A DNA stretch of 64,000 nucleotides from Cryptomeria japonica. Taxonomy: Eukaryota; Streptophyta; Pinopsida; Cupressales; Cupressaceae. The notes under the pieces are model-generated. The model ran no database searches and had not been told where the DNA came from. It saw only the letters and a list, made by a program, of their open reading frames with translations. A program made the position numbers and the translations under genes. Below are positions 44,972 to 55,500 of the stretch, piece after piece (within the stretch, counting starts at the first letter, position 1; each line of letters begins with the position of its first letter). Location: positions 616,896,476-616,960,475 of the forward strand of contig NC_081408.1 in assembly GCF_030272615.1 (NCBI RefSeq), read 5' to 3'.

Positions 44972-45829
44972 CAAGATTTTGTAACTCATTCTCAATATCA
45001 GCTCTCTTTTGTATCAAGTCAGCACAAAATAGTGAAGATTGGGAGATAGTAGCCAAAATCTTATAGTCGGTTTCCAATCTGGTCTTCAACAAGTCTTTAT
45101 TCACCATTAGGGCTACTTTGCCTTTACCTATTTCAACCATTAACTATTCTACCATTTTCTTCTTGTAATCCTTTTCAACAGAAATGTATGCAACTTCTTC
45201 AAAGGTTTTGAGTTGTTCAATAACATCAACAATTAACTATCCAAGTTTATCAATTGGAGTAACAAAACTTTAAGTATCAATTTTCAGTAGGAGACTAGAC
45301 AAGATATCAACTATTGTCCTTATTGTCTTTGCTTCCCTCTATTGTTCCTTCATTATTTTCTTCTATGCACATGATTGCGTGATAGTTGCAATCTTCATCA
45401 TCTCTACAACACTTAGATTGTCCATGTCTAGGGGTCATTGGATGCCTAAAGCATCATCATCTTCTTCATCAACAATTATCTTCTTCTTTGAAGTAGGAGA
45501 TAGTGTTTCCTTCTTCTGCTCTGTTTTCTTCTATTCCTCCTTTTTCTTGGATTTCTCTTTCTCTGTCTTATCTTCTTATGTATTCTCTTCATCTATGATG
45601 TCCTTTATTAGTGGTGGTTGAATTTCCACATTCTGTTCAATCACCGGTGTTGCCTCATCGTTCTTTTCATCAACCTTATCCTTTTGACTGTTATCAGTGG
45701 CAACAGTTACATTTTCATTTACTGGTGGGGTTTGAGTATTAGTGGGATGTGTACTCATCGATTTCTCATTTGAGCTCTTATCTTCTGCTTCCTTTATAAT
45801 AAATAAGGCAAAACATTTGAGATCCAAAC
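44972..45829 (-). pseudogene. X-type ORF2, C-terminal part (probably of X2)
   Basis: Reading from 45827: an acidic and Thr/Asn-rich part (S-M-S-T-H-P-T-N-T-Q-T-P-P), Lys/Glu-rich stretches (E-K-E-K-S-K-K-K-E-E), an acidic run D-E-E-D-D-D, then helical segments with L-S-V-V-E-M-M-K-I-A-T, and at the end L-E-T-D-Y-K-I-L-A-T-I. The order parallels the C-terminal part of X1 ORF2. Several in-frame stops are present. I infer it is the downstream end of X2, separated from 52732 by C2 and X4, but a separate copy is possible. Confidence 0.55.
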
Positions 45830-46065
45830 TAAGTCCAAGATTGGACTATCTAGCATCTCTGCGGAAGGAAATTTTTGAGGCACTAATATAGGGAAGCAAA
45901 ACACCGGTAGAGCATTTGCAGCATCTCACCGGTATAGTGAAGAGAATAGAGATAGTAATAAAGGATAGAAAGAAGTTTATGGATAGTATAAACTTGATTT
46001 TGGGAGATCTTTTTCAAATTATAACTACCCAACTACAAGGTTGAGTTTATGGATAGTTGAAACTA
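45790..46065 (+). pseudogene. X4: X-type ORF2 C-terminus on the plus strand
   Basis: The plus-strand reading L-R-S-K-L-S-P-R-L-D-Y-L-A-S-L-R-K-E-I-F-E-A-L-I, a stop, then V-E-H-L-Q-H-L-T-G-I-V-K-R-I-E-I-V-I-K is a charged helical end. It is similar in style to 45140-44980 on the minus strand, and is followed by a polypurine tract and an LTR. It meets the minus-strand fragment head to head with a small overlap. Confidence 0.5.
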
Positions 46066-46265
46066 CAAACTCTACTGACATCTTGACAACCTTTGTCATC
46101 GATGCCAAAGGGGGAGTAGTGGGATGAAAAAATTCAAATCATAGGATAGGAATCATATGCTTAGGGGGAGCTCTCACATTTTTGGTAACATTTTTTGGAC
46201 TACACATTTTTGGATACTTTTTGAAATTTCTCATGAGTGTTGCCATCAATGCCAAAGGGGGAGAT
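46066..46265 (+). other. X4 3' untranslated region with polypurine tract
   Basis: The box CATCGATGCCAAAGGGGGAG at about 46099-46118 is repeated as CATCAATGCCAAAGGGGGAG at 46244-46263, and the second copy directly precedes the LTR. C2 and C1 show the same two-copy arrangement. Confidence 0.75.
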
Positions 46266-47037
46266 TGTTGGCATATGCACACTCCAATGAGACATTGTAT
46301 GTGATTGAAGGTTTTTTCATTGATGGAAACCTTGCAATCTTATGGAACCAACATCAACAGATCACCGACACTCAGGACACCGGCACCGGCATAGAACAAA
46401 GGAAGTATACCGACACAGAGGCCGAGAAGATTTTGTTATATTATATTTTGTTTATTTTTTGTAAAAATGTGTAAGCCGACTTGGCAAATTGTAAAATGAC
46501 TCTTATATATAAAAGAGATCATTGTAGACATTTTGGATGAGAGGTAGAAGTATACAAGAAAAATATTAGGTAGACCTAATGTGCGAAATATAGGTCAAGG
46601 GGTATATGTAAAGAACAGAGCAGGAACCGGTATTGAATCGGGCATCGAAGATGCTATTGTAAAGCAGTACAAGATATTGGATTTGTATAATCCTTATTGT
46701 AAGTCAGTGAGACTTCCCATTGAGCAGTGAGCTCTAGGCAGTTGGCCTTCTTGCATGTGCAGGCCCCTATTGTAAGTAATATTCTCTTATTGGCCTGTGA
46801 GTGAATATTGCGGGTCACAAATCCCACCGAGGTTTTTCACACACTGGGTTTCCTCGTTAAAATCTTGTGTTATGGTGTGCTTTTCATGTGGATGTTCTTG
46901 ATTCTTTTTATTGCATTATTTCTTGCATACTGGTACACTGTTATATTATGTTCTACATGTTTTAAGTTAAGAAATTCTAATTACCAGTTAGATACTGATT
47001 CACCCCCCCCTTCTCAGTATCTGTGGGATCCCTAACA
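46266..47037 (+). repeat. 3' LTR of X4
   Basis: The 772-bp LTR starts TGTTGGCATATG and ends GGATCCCTAACA. It has a TATATATAAA box near 46504 and the U5 hairpin at 46990-47022. It abuts the truncated gag of C2. Confidence 0.85.
46990..47022 (+). promoter_or_regulatory. U5-end hairpin of X4
   Basis: AGATACTGA (46990-46998) pairs perfectly with TCAGTATCT (47014-47022) over 9 bp. The loop is T-T-C-A-C then C-rich. It lies 15 bp before the LTR end. Confidence 0.82.
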
Positions 47038-47040
47038 TGT

Positions 47041-48184
47041 GTGACATGTTATAATCTAGAATCTGGCAATCCTCCTCTGGCAAACTTGGACAAGGAGATT
47101 GAGAATGATTGTAGAGAATGAGAAGCCCTATGCGTGCACTTTCTGATCAACAAATAATGGGATTAACTGACAAATCATCTAGAAAGGCTATATGGGATAA
47201 GCTGGAGACTCTTAATGAAGGTGACCCTATAGTGAAGATTGATAAACTTGATGGTTACTGGGTGAATATGAAAACTTGAAGATGGAAGAAGATGAAAGGA
47301 TTATTGCATTCATGGAAAGGGTAAATGAGATTGTTATGGGAATTTAATGTTGTGGTGGAACTCTGAGCGAAAATGAAATTATTTCTAAATTTTTGAGAGC
47401 CCTACCACCGACTTACAAGATGAAGGCTACTACTATTAATGAGTTCAGAACAATGGCTAATACATTTTTCAACAAAGATACCTTGGTTGGGAAACTATCT
47501 GCTTTTGAGCTTGAAGAATTTGGACCTTCTAGAGTTGTGAAGACTGTACCTGCTTTTCATGCATCTACATCTACAACCGGTAAGAAAGATTGGAAAGATT
47601 TATATGCAAAGGAATTGGAAGATATGAAGAGAGAAGATGATGATTTTGATCAGCTTGAAGCACTATTTTCTACAAGAGTACCTAAAGGACTGGTAGGAAG
47701 TAAGTATGAAGGAAAATCACCTTTTAAATGTTTTGCATGTAATAAGATTGGTCATTTTGCATCTAGATGTTTTGAAAGGAATTCAATATTTGAAGAAAGA
47801 GTTAGAAGATCATTTATGCCTAACCCTGGATATCAAAACAAGTATAAGTACAAGAAAAATAGAGACAAATCATGCTACATAGTGGATGAAGAAGGCATTA
47901 TTGATTCTGATGATGAACCGACAGGAGAATCTGCTAGTGGTTTCAGTAATGGGAAGGAATGGGTGTTCCTGGCTATCAAGGAAGATGTTCCGGCACTGGA
48001 AGAAAACTTACCTGAAGAGAAGGCACTTGCTGCTAAAATTGAAGACAAGGATGAATGGGTAATTGACAATGTTTGTTCACATCATATGACTAGAGATAAA
48101 GGGAAGTTTCTATCTTTGCAAGAATTTGATGGTGGTCTAGTTAGATTTGGAGATGACAAAGCATGTATAATCAAAGGAAAATGA
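47041..48184 (+). pseudogene. C2 gag and protease
   Basis: 47041-47392 reads gag in shifting frames (S-G-N-P-P-L-A-N-L-D-K-E, then M-E-R-V-N-E-I-V-M-G). 47393-48184 is open: K-F-L-R-A-L-P-P-T-Y-K-M-K, a zinc knuckle C-F-A-C-N-K-I-G-H-F-A-S-R-C at 47729-47770, an acidic linker and the protease site. That site reads W-V-I-D-N-V-C-S-H-H instead of D-S-G, which should be inactive. A stop (TGA) ends it at 48182. Confidence 0.88.
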
Positions 48185-49270
48185 ACTATATCACTGGATG
48201 GTAAGAATAATACTGACAGTGATTATTATGTTGAAGGTTTAAGGCATAATCTTTTTAGTGTAGGACAATTGGTGGATAAGGGATTTCACTTACAGTTCAA
48301 GGATGGAAAATGCAAAATCATTACCAGATCTAGTTTGGAGATTGCAACTAGTACACAAACAAAAGGTAATATATTTCATTTGAACTCCGGTGAGAAGACA
48401 TGTTTGATTACACAGATTGATGAGAGTTGGCTATGGCATAAAAAGTCATGTCATGTGAATTTTGGTTGCATTGTAAAGATTAGTTCAACTAAGGCAGTTA
48501 GGGATATACCTAAGATTATGAAGCCCTATAATCCGGTATGCAAAGAATGCCAAATGGGTAAATAGGCTAGAACCTCTTTTAGGAGTATACAAGATAAATC
48601 AAACGATGTTCTTGATCTTATTCATACTAATTTGTGTGGCCCTGCTAGATTTAAAAGTTTTCAAGGTGATAGATATTTCATGCTAATCATTGATGATTAT
48701 TATAGAATGATGTGGGTTACTTTTCTAAAGGAAAAATCTGAAGCATTTCAAAAGTTTAAAATTCTTTAAGGCTAAAGTGGAAACTAGGACAGGATTAAAG
48801 ATTAAATTTTTGAGGTCAAATCATGATGGAGAATTGACATCCGGTGAGTTTAATAATTCTTGTGAAAAGCATGGTATAAGAAGACAATTTTCTACTCCCC
48901 GGACTCCTCACCAGAATGAAGTTGTGGAAAGGAAGAACATAAATATCTTGGATGCTGCTAGAACAATGATGATAGAATCTAGTCTACCTCATATCTACTG
49001 GAGAGAAGCAGTGAGGACAACAGTTTATACATTCAACAAAGTACATATCAAAGGAGAAACTGGTAAGACACCTTATGAATTATGGTTTGACAATACACCC
49101 ATAGTTAAGTATTTTAGAATCTTTGGTAGTAAATGTTATATCAGGATAGATAATATCATTGGAAAATTTGATCCTAGATGTGACGAAGGTATATTTATTG
49201 GTTATTCTAATGAAAGAAAGGAATATAGGTGTTATAACAAGAATTTGTAGAGAGTTGTGAAGAGTGCTAA
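48185..49270 (+). pseudogene. C2 preintegrase region and integrase
   Basis: 48269-48565 has the preintegrase features (L-V-D-K-G-F-H-L, W-L-W-H-K-K and the C-X2-C of the HHCC finger: V-C-K-E-C-Q-M-G-K). The core follows from 48600 (I-D-D-Y-Y-R-M-M-W), with a one-base shift near 48768. 48777-49250 then holds R-S-N-H-D-G-E-L, where the usual D is N, and H-Q-N-E-V-V-E-R-K-N with the Glu. It ends at F-I-G-Y-S. Confidence 0.88.
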
Positions 49271-50335
49271 TGTCAAAGTAGATGAGCCGAACAAAAGTCA
49301 AATCAAAGTTAATGAAAAGGAACTGGTGGTGGAAATGATTATATCTGAATTGGTAGCACATTCATTGAAATAGAGTGTTGAGCTAGTTACTCCGGTAGTA
49401 TCAGAGAATTCTACAACAACTGAAGAATTAGGAAAAGGAACAGAGAACGAGAGGACTCCTAGGTATGTGAGATTGAATCATTCAAAAGATCATATCATTG
49501 GGGATAATAACAATGGAGTAATGACAAGAAGAAGACTAATAACTAATGAGGTATGTTTAATTTCACAAGTTGAACCAGTATCAATAATTGAGGCATGTAA
49601 AGATGAATATTGGTTGAAAGCTATGGAAGAAGAATTAGATCAGATTGAGAAAAACAACACATGTACTTTCGTTCCCCAGCCTAAAAATAAGAATGTTATT
49701 GGAACTAAATGGGTTTTCAGGAATAAATTGAATGAGGATGGTCAAGTTATAAGGAATAAGGCTAGATTGGTTTGTAAAGGATATTCTCAGAAGGAAGGAA
49801 TTGATTATGGAGAGACTTTTGCACTTGTAGCTAGGATTGAAGTTGTAAGATTATTTCTTGCCTATGTTGCTTATAATAACTATAAGGTTTATTAGATGGA
49901 TGTTAAATGTGCATTTTTGAATGGGGATCTTGATGAGGAAGTTTATATTGAGTAACCTGATGGTTTTTCACTATCAAATGATACAAACATGGTTTCTAGG
50001 TTAAGGAAATATTTATATGGATTTAAACAAGCACCTAGAGCTTGGTATGGAAGGTTGGTAAATATATTTTGAAGCTTGGTTATACTAAGGGTAATGTTGA
50101 CAGTAATTTATATTATAAAATCATTGATCATGATATATTGATTATTGAAGTATTTGTTGATGACATTATTTTTGGAGGTGAAGATAAGTTATGCATCAAA
50201 TTTTCTATGAATATGGAGAAAGAGTTTGAGATGTCTATGATTGGAGAGATGAAATTTTTCTTATGTTTACATATTACTAAGACTGGAAAAGGTATTTTCA
50301 TCTGTCAAAATAAGTATGCTAAATAATTGTTGAAT
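49271..50335 (+). pseudogene. C2 reverse transcriptase
   Basis: 49467-49895 is the N-terminal part ([35 protein letters not shown]). 49896-50041 has stops with M-D-V-K-C-A-F-L-N-G and F-K-Q-A-P-R-A-W still visible. 50042-50326 holds the catalytic F-V-D-D-I-I-F-G-G. 49271-49466 is a variable linker. Confidence 0.9.
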
Positions 50336-51105
50336 AAATTTGGTATGGGAGATTCTAAACCGGTAAGTACTCCTATGGTAACAAGTGAGAAATTGACAAG
50401 AAAAGATGTTTCTACACTGGTAAATCTACAAAATACAAATCTATGATTGGAGGTCTGCTTTATTTGACTGAGACTAGACCTGACATAATGAATGTTGTTT
50501 GTATTGTTTCAAGATTTCAGAGTGATCCTAGAGAAAATCATGAGAGTGTGGTGAAAAGGATTTTTAGATACTTTCAAGGTACATTAGAATATGGTTTGTG
50601 GTACCATAAGAAAGATGACTTTACTTTATGTGCATATATAGATGTTGATTGGGCTGGAGATGTTGATGACCGGAAAACTACTTCCGATGGATCTTTCTTT
50701 CTTGGAAACAAGTTGGTTTCATGGATCAATAAGAAACAGCCATGCACTTCTTTATCTACTGCTGAAGCTGAGTATGTTTCTGCTGCTACTAACTATACAC
50801 AAGTTCTATGGATGAAGCAAATGTTGAAGGTTATAAAGGTGGATTGTGATGCACCGGTAGTTATTCACTGTGATAACTTTGTTGCTATTGATATATCAAA
50901 GAAACCAGTATTTCATTCTAAGACAAAGCACATATCTATTAAGTACAAGTTTTTAAAGGAAAAAGTGGAAGCAAATGAAGTTAGACTGGTTTATGTGAAC
51001 ATTAAAGAACATATTGCAGATATCTTCACTAAACCTTTTCCTAAGGAATTCTTTGAGTACTTGAGAGACAGATTGGGAGTTTCTGCCCCTTCGGTAGAGA
51101 CTTGA
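50336..51105 (+). pseudogene. C2 RNase H
   Basis: 50443-51105 is one open frame of 220 codons: S-M-I-G-G-L-L-Y-L-T-E-T-R-P-D-I, F-R-Y-F-Q-G-T, Y-I-D-V-D-W-A-G-D, S-T-A-E-A-E-Y with the catalytic Glu, and K-H-I-S-I-K-Y. It closes at TGA 51103-51105. In copia the adjoining 50336-50442 belongs to the reverse transcriptase connection region and carries a frame break. Confidence 0.9.
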
Positions 51106-51512
51106 TTGATGCGGTTTGGCATCAATCCGATATGTATTATCAAAGATATTATTTATTATGGCACTGATATGGGGATGTTACTGCTCAAGGGGAGTAGTTA
51201 GCTTTGAGTTTCAGTGGTTTGTGCTTTTTCTTTGATATTTATGTCAGATTTTTGGCATTGATGTCAAAGGGGGAGATATATTGATGTGAAAAAGAAAAAG
51301 TAAAGGGGAGAGATATTCATAGGGGGATAGATTCAGAGCTTTACAAAGATATCATTCACAAGGGGAGTTTGGTCTTTGTTTCATAACTTCAATGCTACAT
51401 CTGTATGTTGGAGATTGTTGGTTTTCTTCCATTGGGGGAGACTTGTTTGGCATTTCTTGGTACTTAGATGTTTTTCACATATAGTGTTGCCATCAATTCC
51501 AAAGGGAGAGAT
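51106..51512 (+). other. C2 3' untranslated region and polypurine tract
   Basis: It holds two copies of the box ending in C-A-A-A-G-G-G-G-G-A-G-A-T: CATTGATGTCAAAGGGGGAG at 51256-51275 and CATCAATTCCAAAGGGAGAG at 51491-51510. The second abuts the LTR. No gene is seen. Confidence 0.8.
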
Positions 51513-52731
51513 TGCTGGCCATTTGGAGGAATTGATTATGTATTGCATTGATGATTTGTCATTGATGCCAACACTAGTTGTTTGTATGCTTTACCAACAC
51601 CCTTCTGGTTCCGGTAGGATGAGTGGTTTTCTGGTTGGTTTGGATCCAACATGATCTGGTAGGCTCTGGTATAGTTTGGTTATGGAATTGGCTTATTCAT
51701 GATACTCATGTTCATATTCAGTAAGTTGGTTTTGGTCTGGTGATCGGATGCTATCATGTTTGCTTAGAAGCTTGACTTCTGGTTTCCACGAGGGTTTCAC
51801 CGACAAAGATTTTGATGAAGATCTTTGATGAAACACATAAGTGGTGTTGGTGCAGCTTCTGGTGGAGTTTCAAGATGTTGATGGTGACCATGTTAGAGAC
51901 TTGGCAAATGAATATCATTGTTGTAACATGTGGACCTATACTAGGTCCCAGTTGATCTAGGTTATGGAGTGACTTTAATGTAATGTGTTGATTGGACCTC
52001 TCGATATGTTTCTGGGATGTCTTATGTGTTGGATATTATTTGTTTGGTCTAAGGCTATCATGTTTTGTAATTATGTAATTGGTTTATTATCTGGTGGCCG
52101 ACCTAATTGTTTATGGTCAAGGGTTTGTATATATAGATGTAAGATCTCATTCTAGATCATAACATATGGTAGAGATCATGGTTATGGAAAGGGATGTAAT
52201 GTGCAAATAATGTAATATCATTCAAGAAGAGGATTTGGTCAATCATAAGAGATCAAATTGGGTTTATGTAAGAGGATTTAGTCCTCCGGTATTGAGCTTA
52301 ACCAAAACTGTACTCAAGCATAGGAGATGCTATCTTTTGTAATTCAACACTTCTCCGGATTGTAGTCTAGATTTATATGTAGTAAGTGAGGCTCCTTTTG
52401 TGATGAAAAGTGCACTCTAGGTTGTTGGCCTCCCTGCAAGTGTAGGCCCCTCAATTATAATTCACATACTTACTGGAGAAGTATTATCTAACTATGGGTA
52501 GGCTTCCCACTGTGGTTTTTCCCATTACCAGGTTTCCACGTATAAATCTTGGTCTCATGTGGATGGTATTTATTATGTTATTATTGTTTATGCTTAATTG
52601 TTTTAACTGTTATTCCGGTATTAATGTTTTGGGTTTCGGTATTAAATTTTTAAGTGCTAATAGTTCCAGTAATCTGTGACAACTGATTCACCCCCTCGTA
52701 GTTGTCTTCTGGTTATTTGAACCGTCTAACA
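51513..52731 (+). repeat. 3' LTR of C2
   Basis: The 1,219-bp LTR starts TGCTGGCCATTTGG (usual TGTTGG) and ends CCGTCTAACA. A U5 hairpin at 52678-52706 keeps 7 bp (GACAACT / AGTTGTC). The flank 52732-52736 (TTAAT) is the expected duplication; its partner is lost with the 5' end. Confidence 0.92.
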
Positions 52732-54316
52732 TTAATTTGACCATTCACTTAAAAGAATCTTCTAATGTCAAATTTTTCTTAGGTTATTTTCCCTTACTAG
52801 TTGTTTTAGGCTTCTTAGCACTTTCTCTGAGTGCTCTTTTGTCTTCATCAAATTTTGTAGGCTCTTCATCTGTCGATTTGTGGGCTTGTTGCTTCTTCCT
52901 CTTTCCGGTTTGTGCTGGTGCAGTAGGTGGATCAACTATTTTCTCCTTTCTCTGGAACTGAATTTTAGATGGTTTACCTCTTTGTGATTTAGCAGGTTTG
53001 AAAATTGTTTCTTCTTGCTTCTTCTTCTCTACTGCTTTAGCTTTTGCAACTCTAGTCTTACCGGTAGGGGTATCGGTTGGTACACTTGAGGTACCTACTT
53101 GTTCTACTACATGTTTAGCTTTTGCAACTACTATCTACTCCTTAGAGAATCCAGCCAATTCAGTAAAGGCATCCACCTCTTTCCTCACTTTCTTTGTAAT
53201 TATTGGTTGCTGCAGCTCCGAATGTACTTGGAGTGATTTTTCTTTGTAGGTTCCAAATCTCTCTGAAGTGGTGTCCACCAGTTGCTCTAGAAGATGATCA
53301 ACATAAGCAATGAGTATATCCTTATCTACCTCATATCCCATGGGAATTACCCATTTGGTCCTAGGTACAACTGCTTCCATCATACATGTGTTTGCGTCCA
53401 CCATGAAGCAAATTGTATCTTCATACCGGTTCACTACTTCTACCGGTATTCGTTCTCTAGCTTGCTTTTTCTTTTGAAATTATTTGAAATAACCCCATGA
53501 AAGATTATCAAATTTATCCTTCAATATCCTTATGCTATTCTTCATCTGAATCAAAGCAGGGGTACTAGCAATCCATTGAACATCACCTATGCTGGGAAAA
53601 CAATTTTGAAAGTAAAAGAATAAACCTAGAGTAAGTTTTCCAAATTTGAACCTTAACCTTTTATCCTTTTTGATGGCCTCCAGATTCAGCATTAACTGGC
53701 TTCTCAATGCTTCTCTCAAATCATAATCAACATTCTCTTTCACCATCCGGTAGGCAATGTGTATGGCTATTGTCGGTATGCTATTCATTATGTTGGTATA
53801 GAAAATTCTATAACTGATGATCATTGAAGCATATTTGACAACAGGATCATTGATTTTGTTTACAGTCATCACTCTTCCATCCCACTTGGATCTAGTCAAC
53901 TACTCCACATCATTCTTTAGTACCCATCTGAGCAATGGCTCTTCACCGATTGAGCAAAATCCAATGATAGCATCGATATCTTCTTTAGTAATTTTATGCG
54001 GTCTGTCCAACCACATAAATTGATCATGTATTCAGCTCAAAACAAATATGACCAACTCATCATCAAAATCATTAATAAAATTGATTGTATGATGGAACCC
54101 TTTGTTGATGACTCTCTTGTACTAATTAAAAATATTTGCCATGCCCAAGTCTTTTAATTTGCAAGGGTAGAAAGATCAGACATATTCAATATGTAAGACT
54201 CCATATGGTACACTGGATAGGGCACTGATGGGATCTATCTCTCTAAACTTATATGGATGTCTTTTAAACTCAAGTCATGCCCTCTCAGTCACATCAACAA
54301 GATGCAGAGTATCCAT
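52732..54316 (-). pseudogene. X2 ORF2: large protein of unknown function
   Basis: The likely start M-D-T-L-H-L-V-D-V-T-E-R is at 54316. It then reads F-K-R-H-P-Y-K, S-S-V-P-Y-G-V-L-H, a block D-Q-F-M-W-L-D-R-P-H-K-I-T, and an open stretch 53899-53480 (R-S-K-W-D-G-R-V-M-T-V-N-K, then P-T-I-A-I-H-I-A-Y-R-M-V). 53434-53135 is conserved with X1 (R-Y-E-D-T-I-C-F-M-V-D-A, then W-V-I-P-M-G-Y-E-V). The end is Lys-rich and basic (52990-52790). Stops and one frame change occur. The homology with X1 is visible by eye; no known family is recognised. Confidence 0.68.
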
Positions 54317-54788
54317 ATCAAATTATGCATATTTCCATAAAAAAGAGAGATTTTTCTGATAAATACCTTTCTTTCTTCTACACTAGGGTTTCTCATGGAC
54401 AAAACCTTTAATACTTGATCACCGATTCACAATGCACTTCCGATCACCTTAGATTTCTGCTAAACACACGGAATGCTACAATCGTAAACTTTCTCTAATC
54501 TGCTCACTTTTAGAATGCTCTCAAGATCGCAATATGACAAATGAAATTCAAAATGTTCCTTTTATTTGCACTTTATCTACTGCAGTAAATGCATTTACCG
54601 ACAAAACCCTAAAACACCTTAAAACATTCTAAAGCATATTACCAGTTGTAAAATTATATGTTATTTACCGATTATGATCCAAAAACACATCAAAATGCAT
54701 CAAAATATGCAGATTTAACTTATAGTACATCATCTAGGGGTTCAATTCAAGATTTGACAATAAGCTCTCCCCAAGTTGTGAAAACAAC
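54317..54788 (-). other. X2 spacer between gag and ORF2
   Basis: An AT-rich 472-bp stretch without a supported gene, nearly as long as the X1 spacer. Confidence 0.6.
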
Positions 54789-55061
54789 TTAATTTGTCGG
54801 TGAAGGATTCTCCACACTAGGTGAAGAATTGGACTCTTCTGATGATTTTTTATCACTCTTCTTCCAAATTCTATTCTTATCGGCTCTGGTTTCCTCAACA
54901 TCCATTGTCTTTTTCCCTTTTCGATCTGCAAAATGATTTATCAGTTGACTCTTTTGTATTTTGCAAAACTTAGTAATGTGTCCTAGCTGATTACAATGAT
55001 AACATGCCATTCCAAATGGTCTCCAAGGTCCTACATTGCCTCTACCTATTCTTCTTCTGCA

Positions 55062-55066
55062 GTTCA
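55062..55066. repeat. Target-site duplication of the 2.5-kb solo LTR (GTTCA), left copy
   Basis: GTTCA is repeated at 57579-57583. Removing the LTR and one copy completes the third zinc knuckle in frame. Confidence 0.92.
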
Positions 55067-55081
55067 TGTTAGACACAATGC

Positions 55082-55109
55082 ACCACTGAGAGGGGGGTGA
55101 ATCAGTGGT
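55082..55109 (-). promoter_or_regulatory. U5-end hairpin of the 2.5-kb solo LTR
   Basis: ACCACTGA (55082-55089) pairs perfectly with TCAGTGGT (55102-55109). It lies 15 bp inside the LTR end. Confidence 0.8.
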
Positions 55110-55330
55110 TCTCAACTTTTTCTGTTTAACTAATTTATGTGTTTATACTGGTTATGGGATCTAACACAATGCAAACTTACCAGTTAGTGGGGAGACTAAT
55201 CACAAATGCAATCTCACACAAAGGGACATCACATAACACTTTCATGTATGAGGAAAACCCAAGATGGGAAAACCTCAATGAGCAATGTTGTTGGAGTCTA
55301 TAGCTCCAATCCAGTCTCACAATGAATCTC

Positions 55331-55500
55331 AGTTACAATGTTTAGGGCACCAACCCAAGGAGCACCAACCCCTGATTTAGGGAACCAACCCAAGGAGTAC
55401 CAACCCCTAACTGATTTATGGGCTACAACCCCTGCTAGTTAATGGGCACCAACCCAAAGGAGCTACAACTCTTGCACCGAGCTACAACTTAGTGAACACA
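55331..55500. repeat. Imperfect minisatellite in the solo LTR
   Basis: Variants of ACCAACCCAAGGAG and ACCAACCCCTGA recur at least four times, followed by G-C-T-A-C-A-A-C-T/C repeats. The position, about 250 bp from the LTR end, corresponds to a G-T-T-A-G-G-A-G repeat cluster in the X2 LTR. Confidence 0.75.

Larger units (their letters stand above)
47038..52731 (+). mobile_element. C2: Ty1/copia retrotransposon, 5' truncated
   Basis: The plus-strand order is gag, protease, integrase, reverse transcriptase, RNase H, polypurine tract, 3' LTR. The proteins are close to C1. The 5' LTR, primer site and first part of gag are missing: reading begins in mid-gag right after the X4 LTR. Its 3' LTR abuts X2 ORF2 at 52732. 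Confidence 0.92.
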
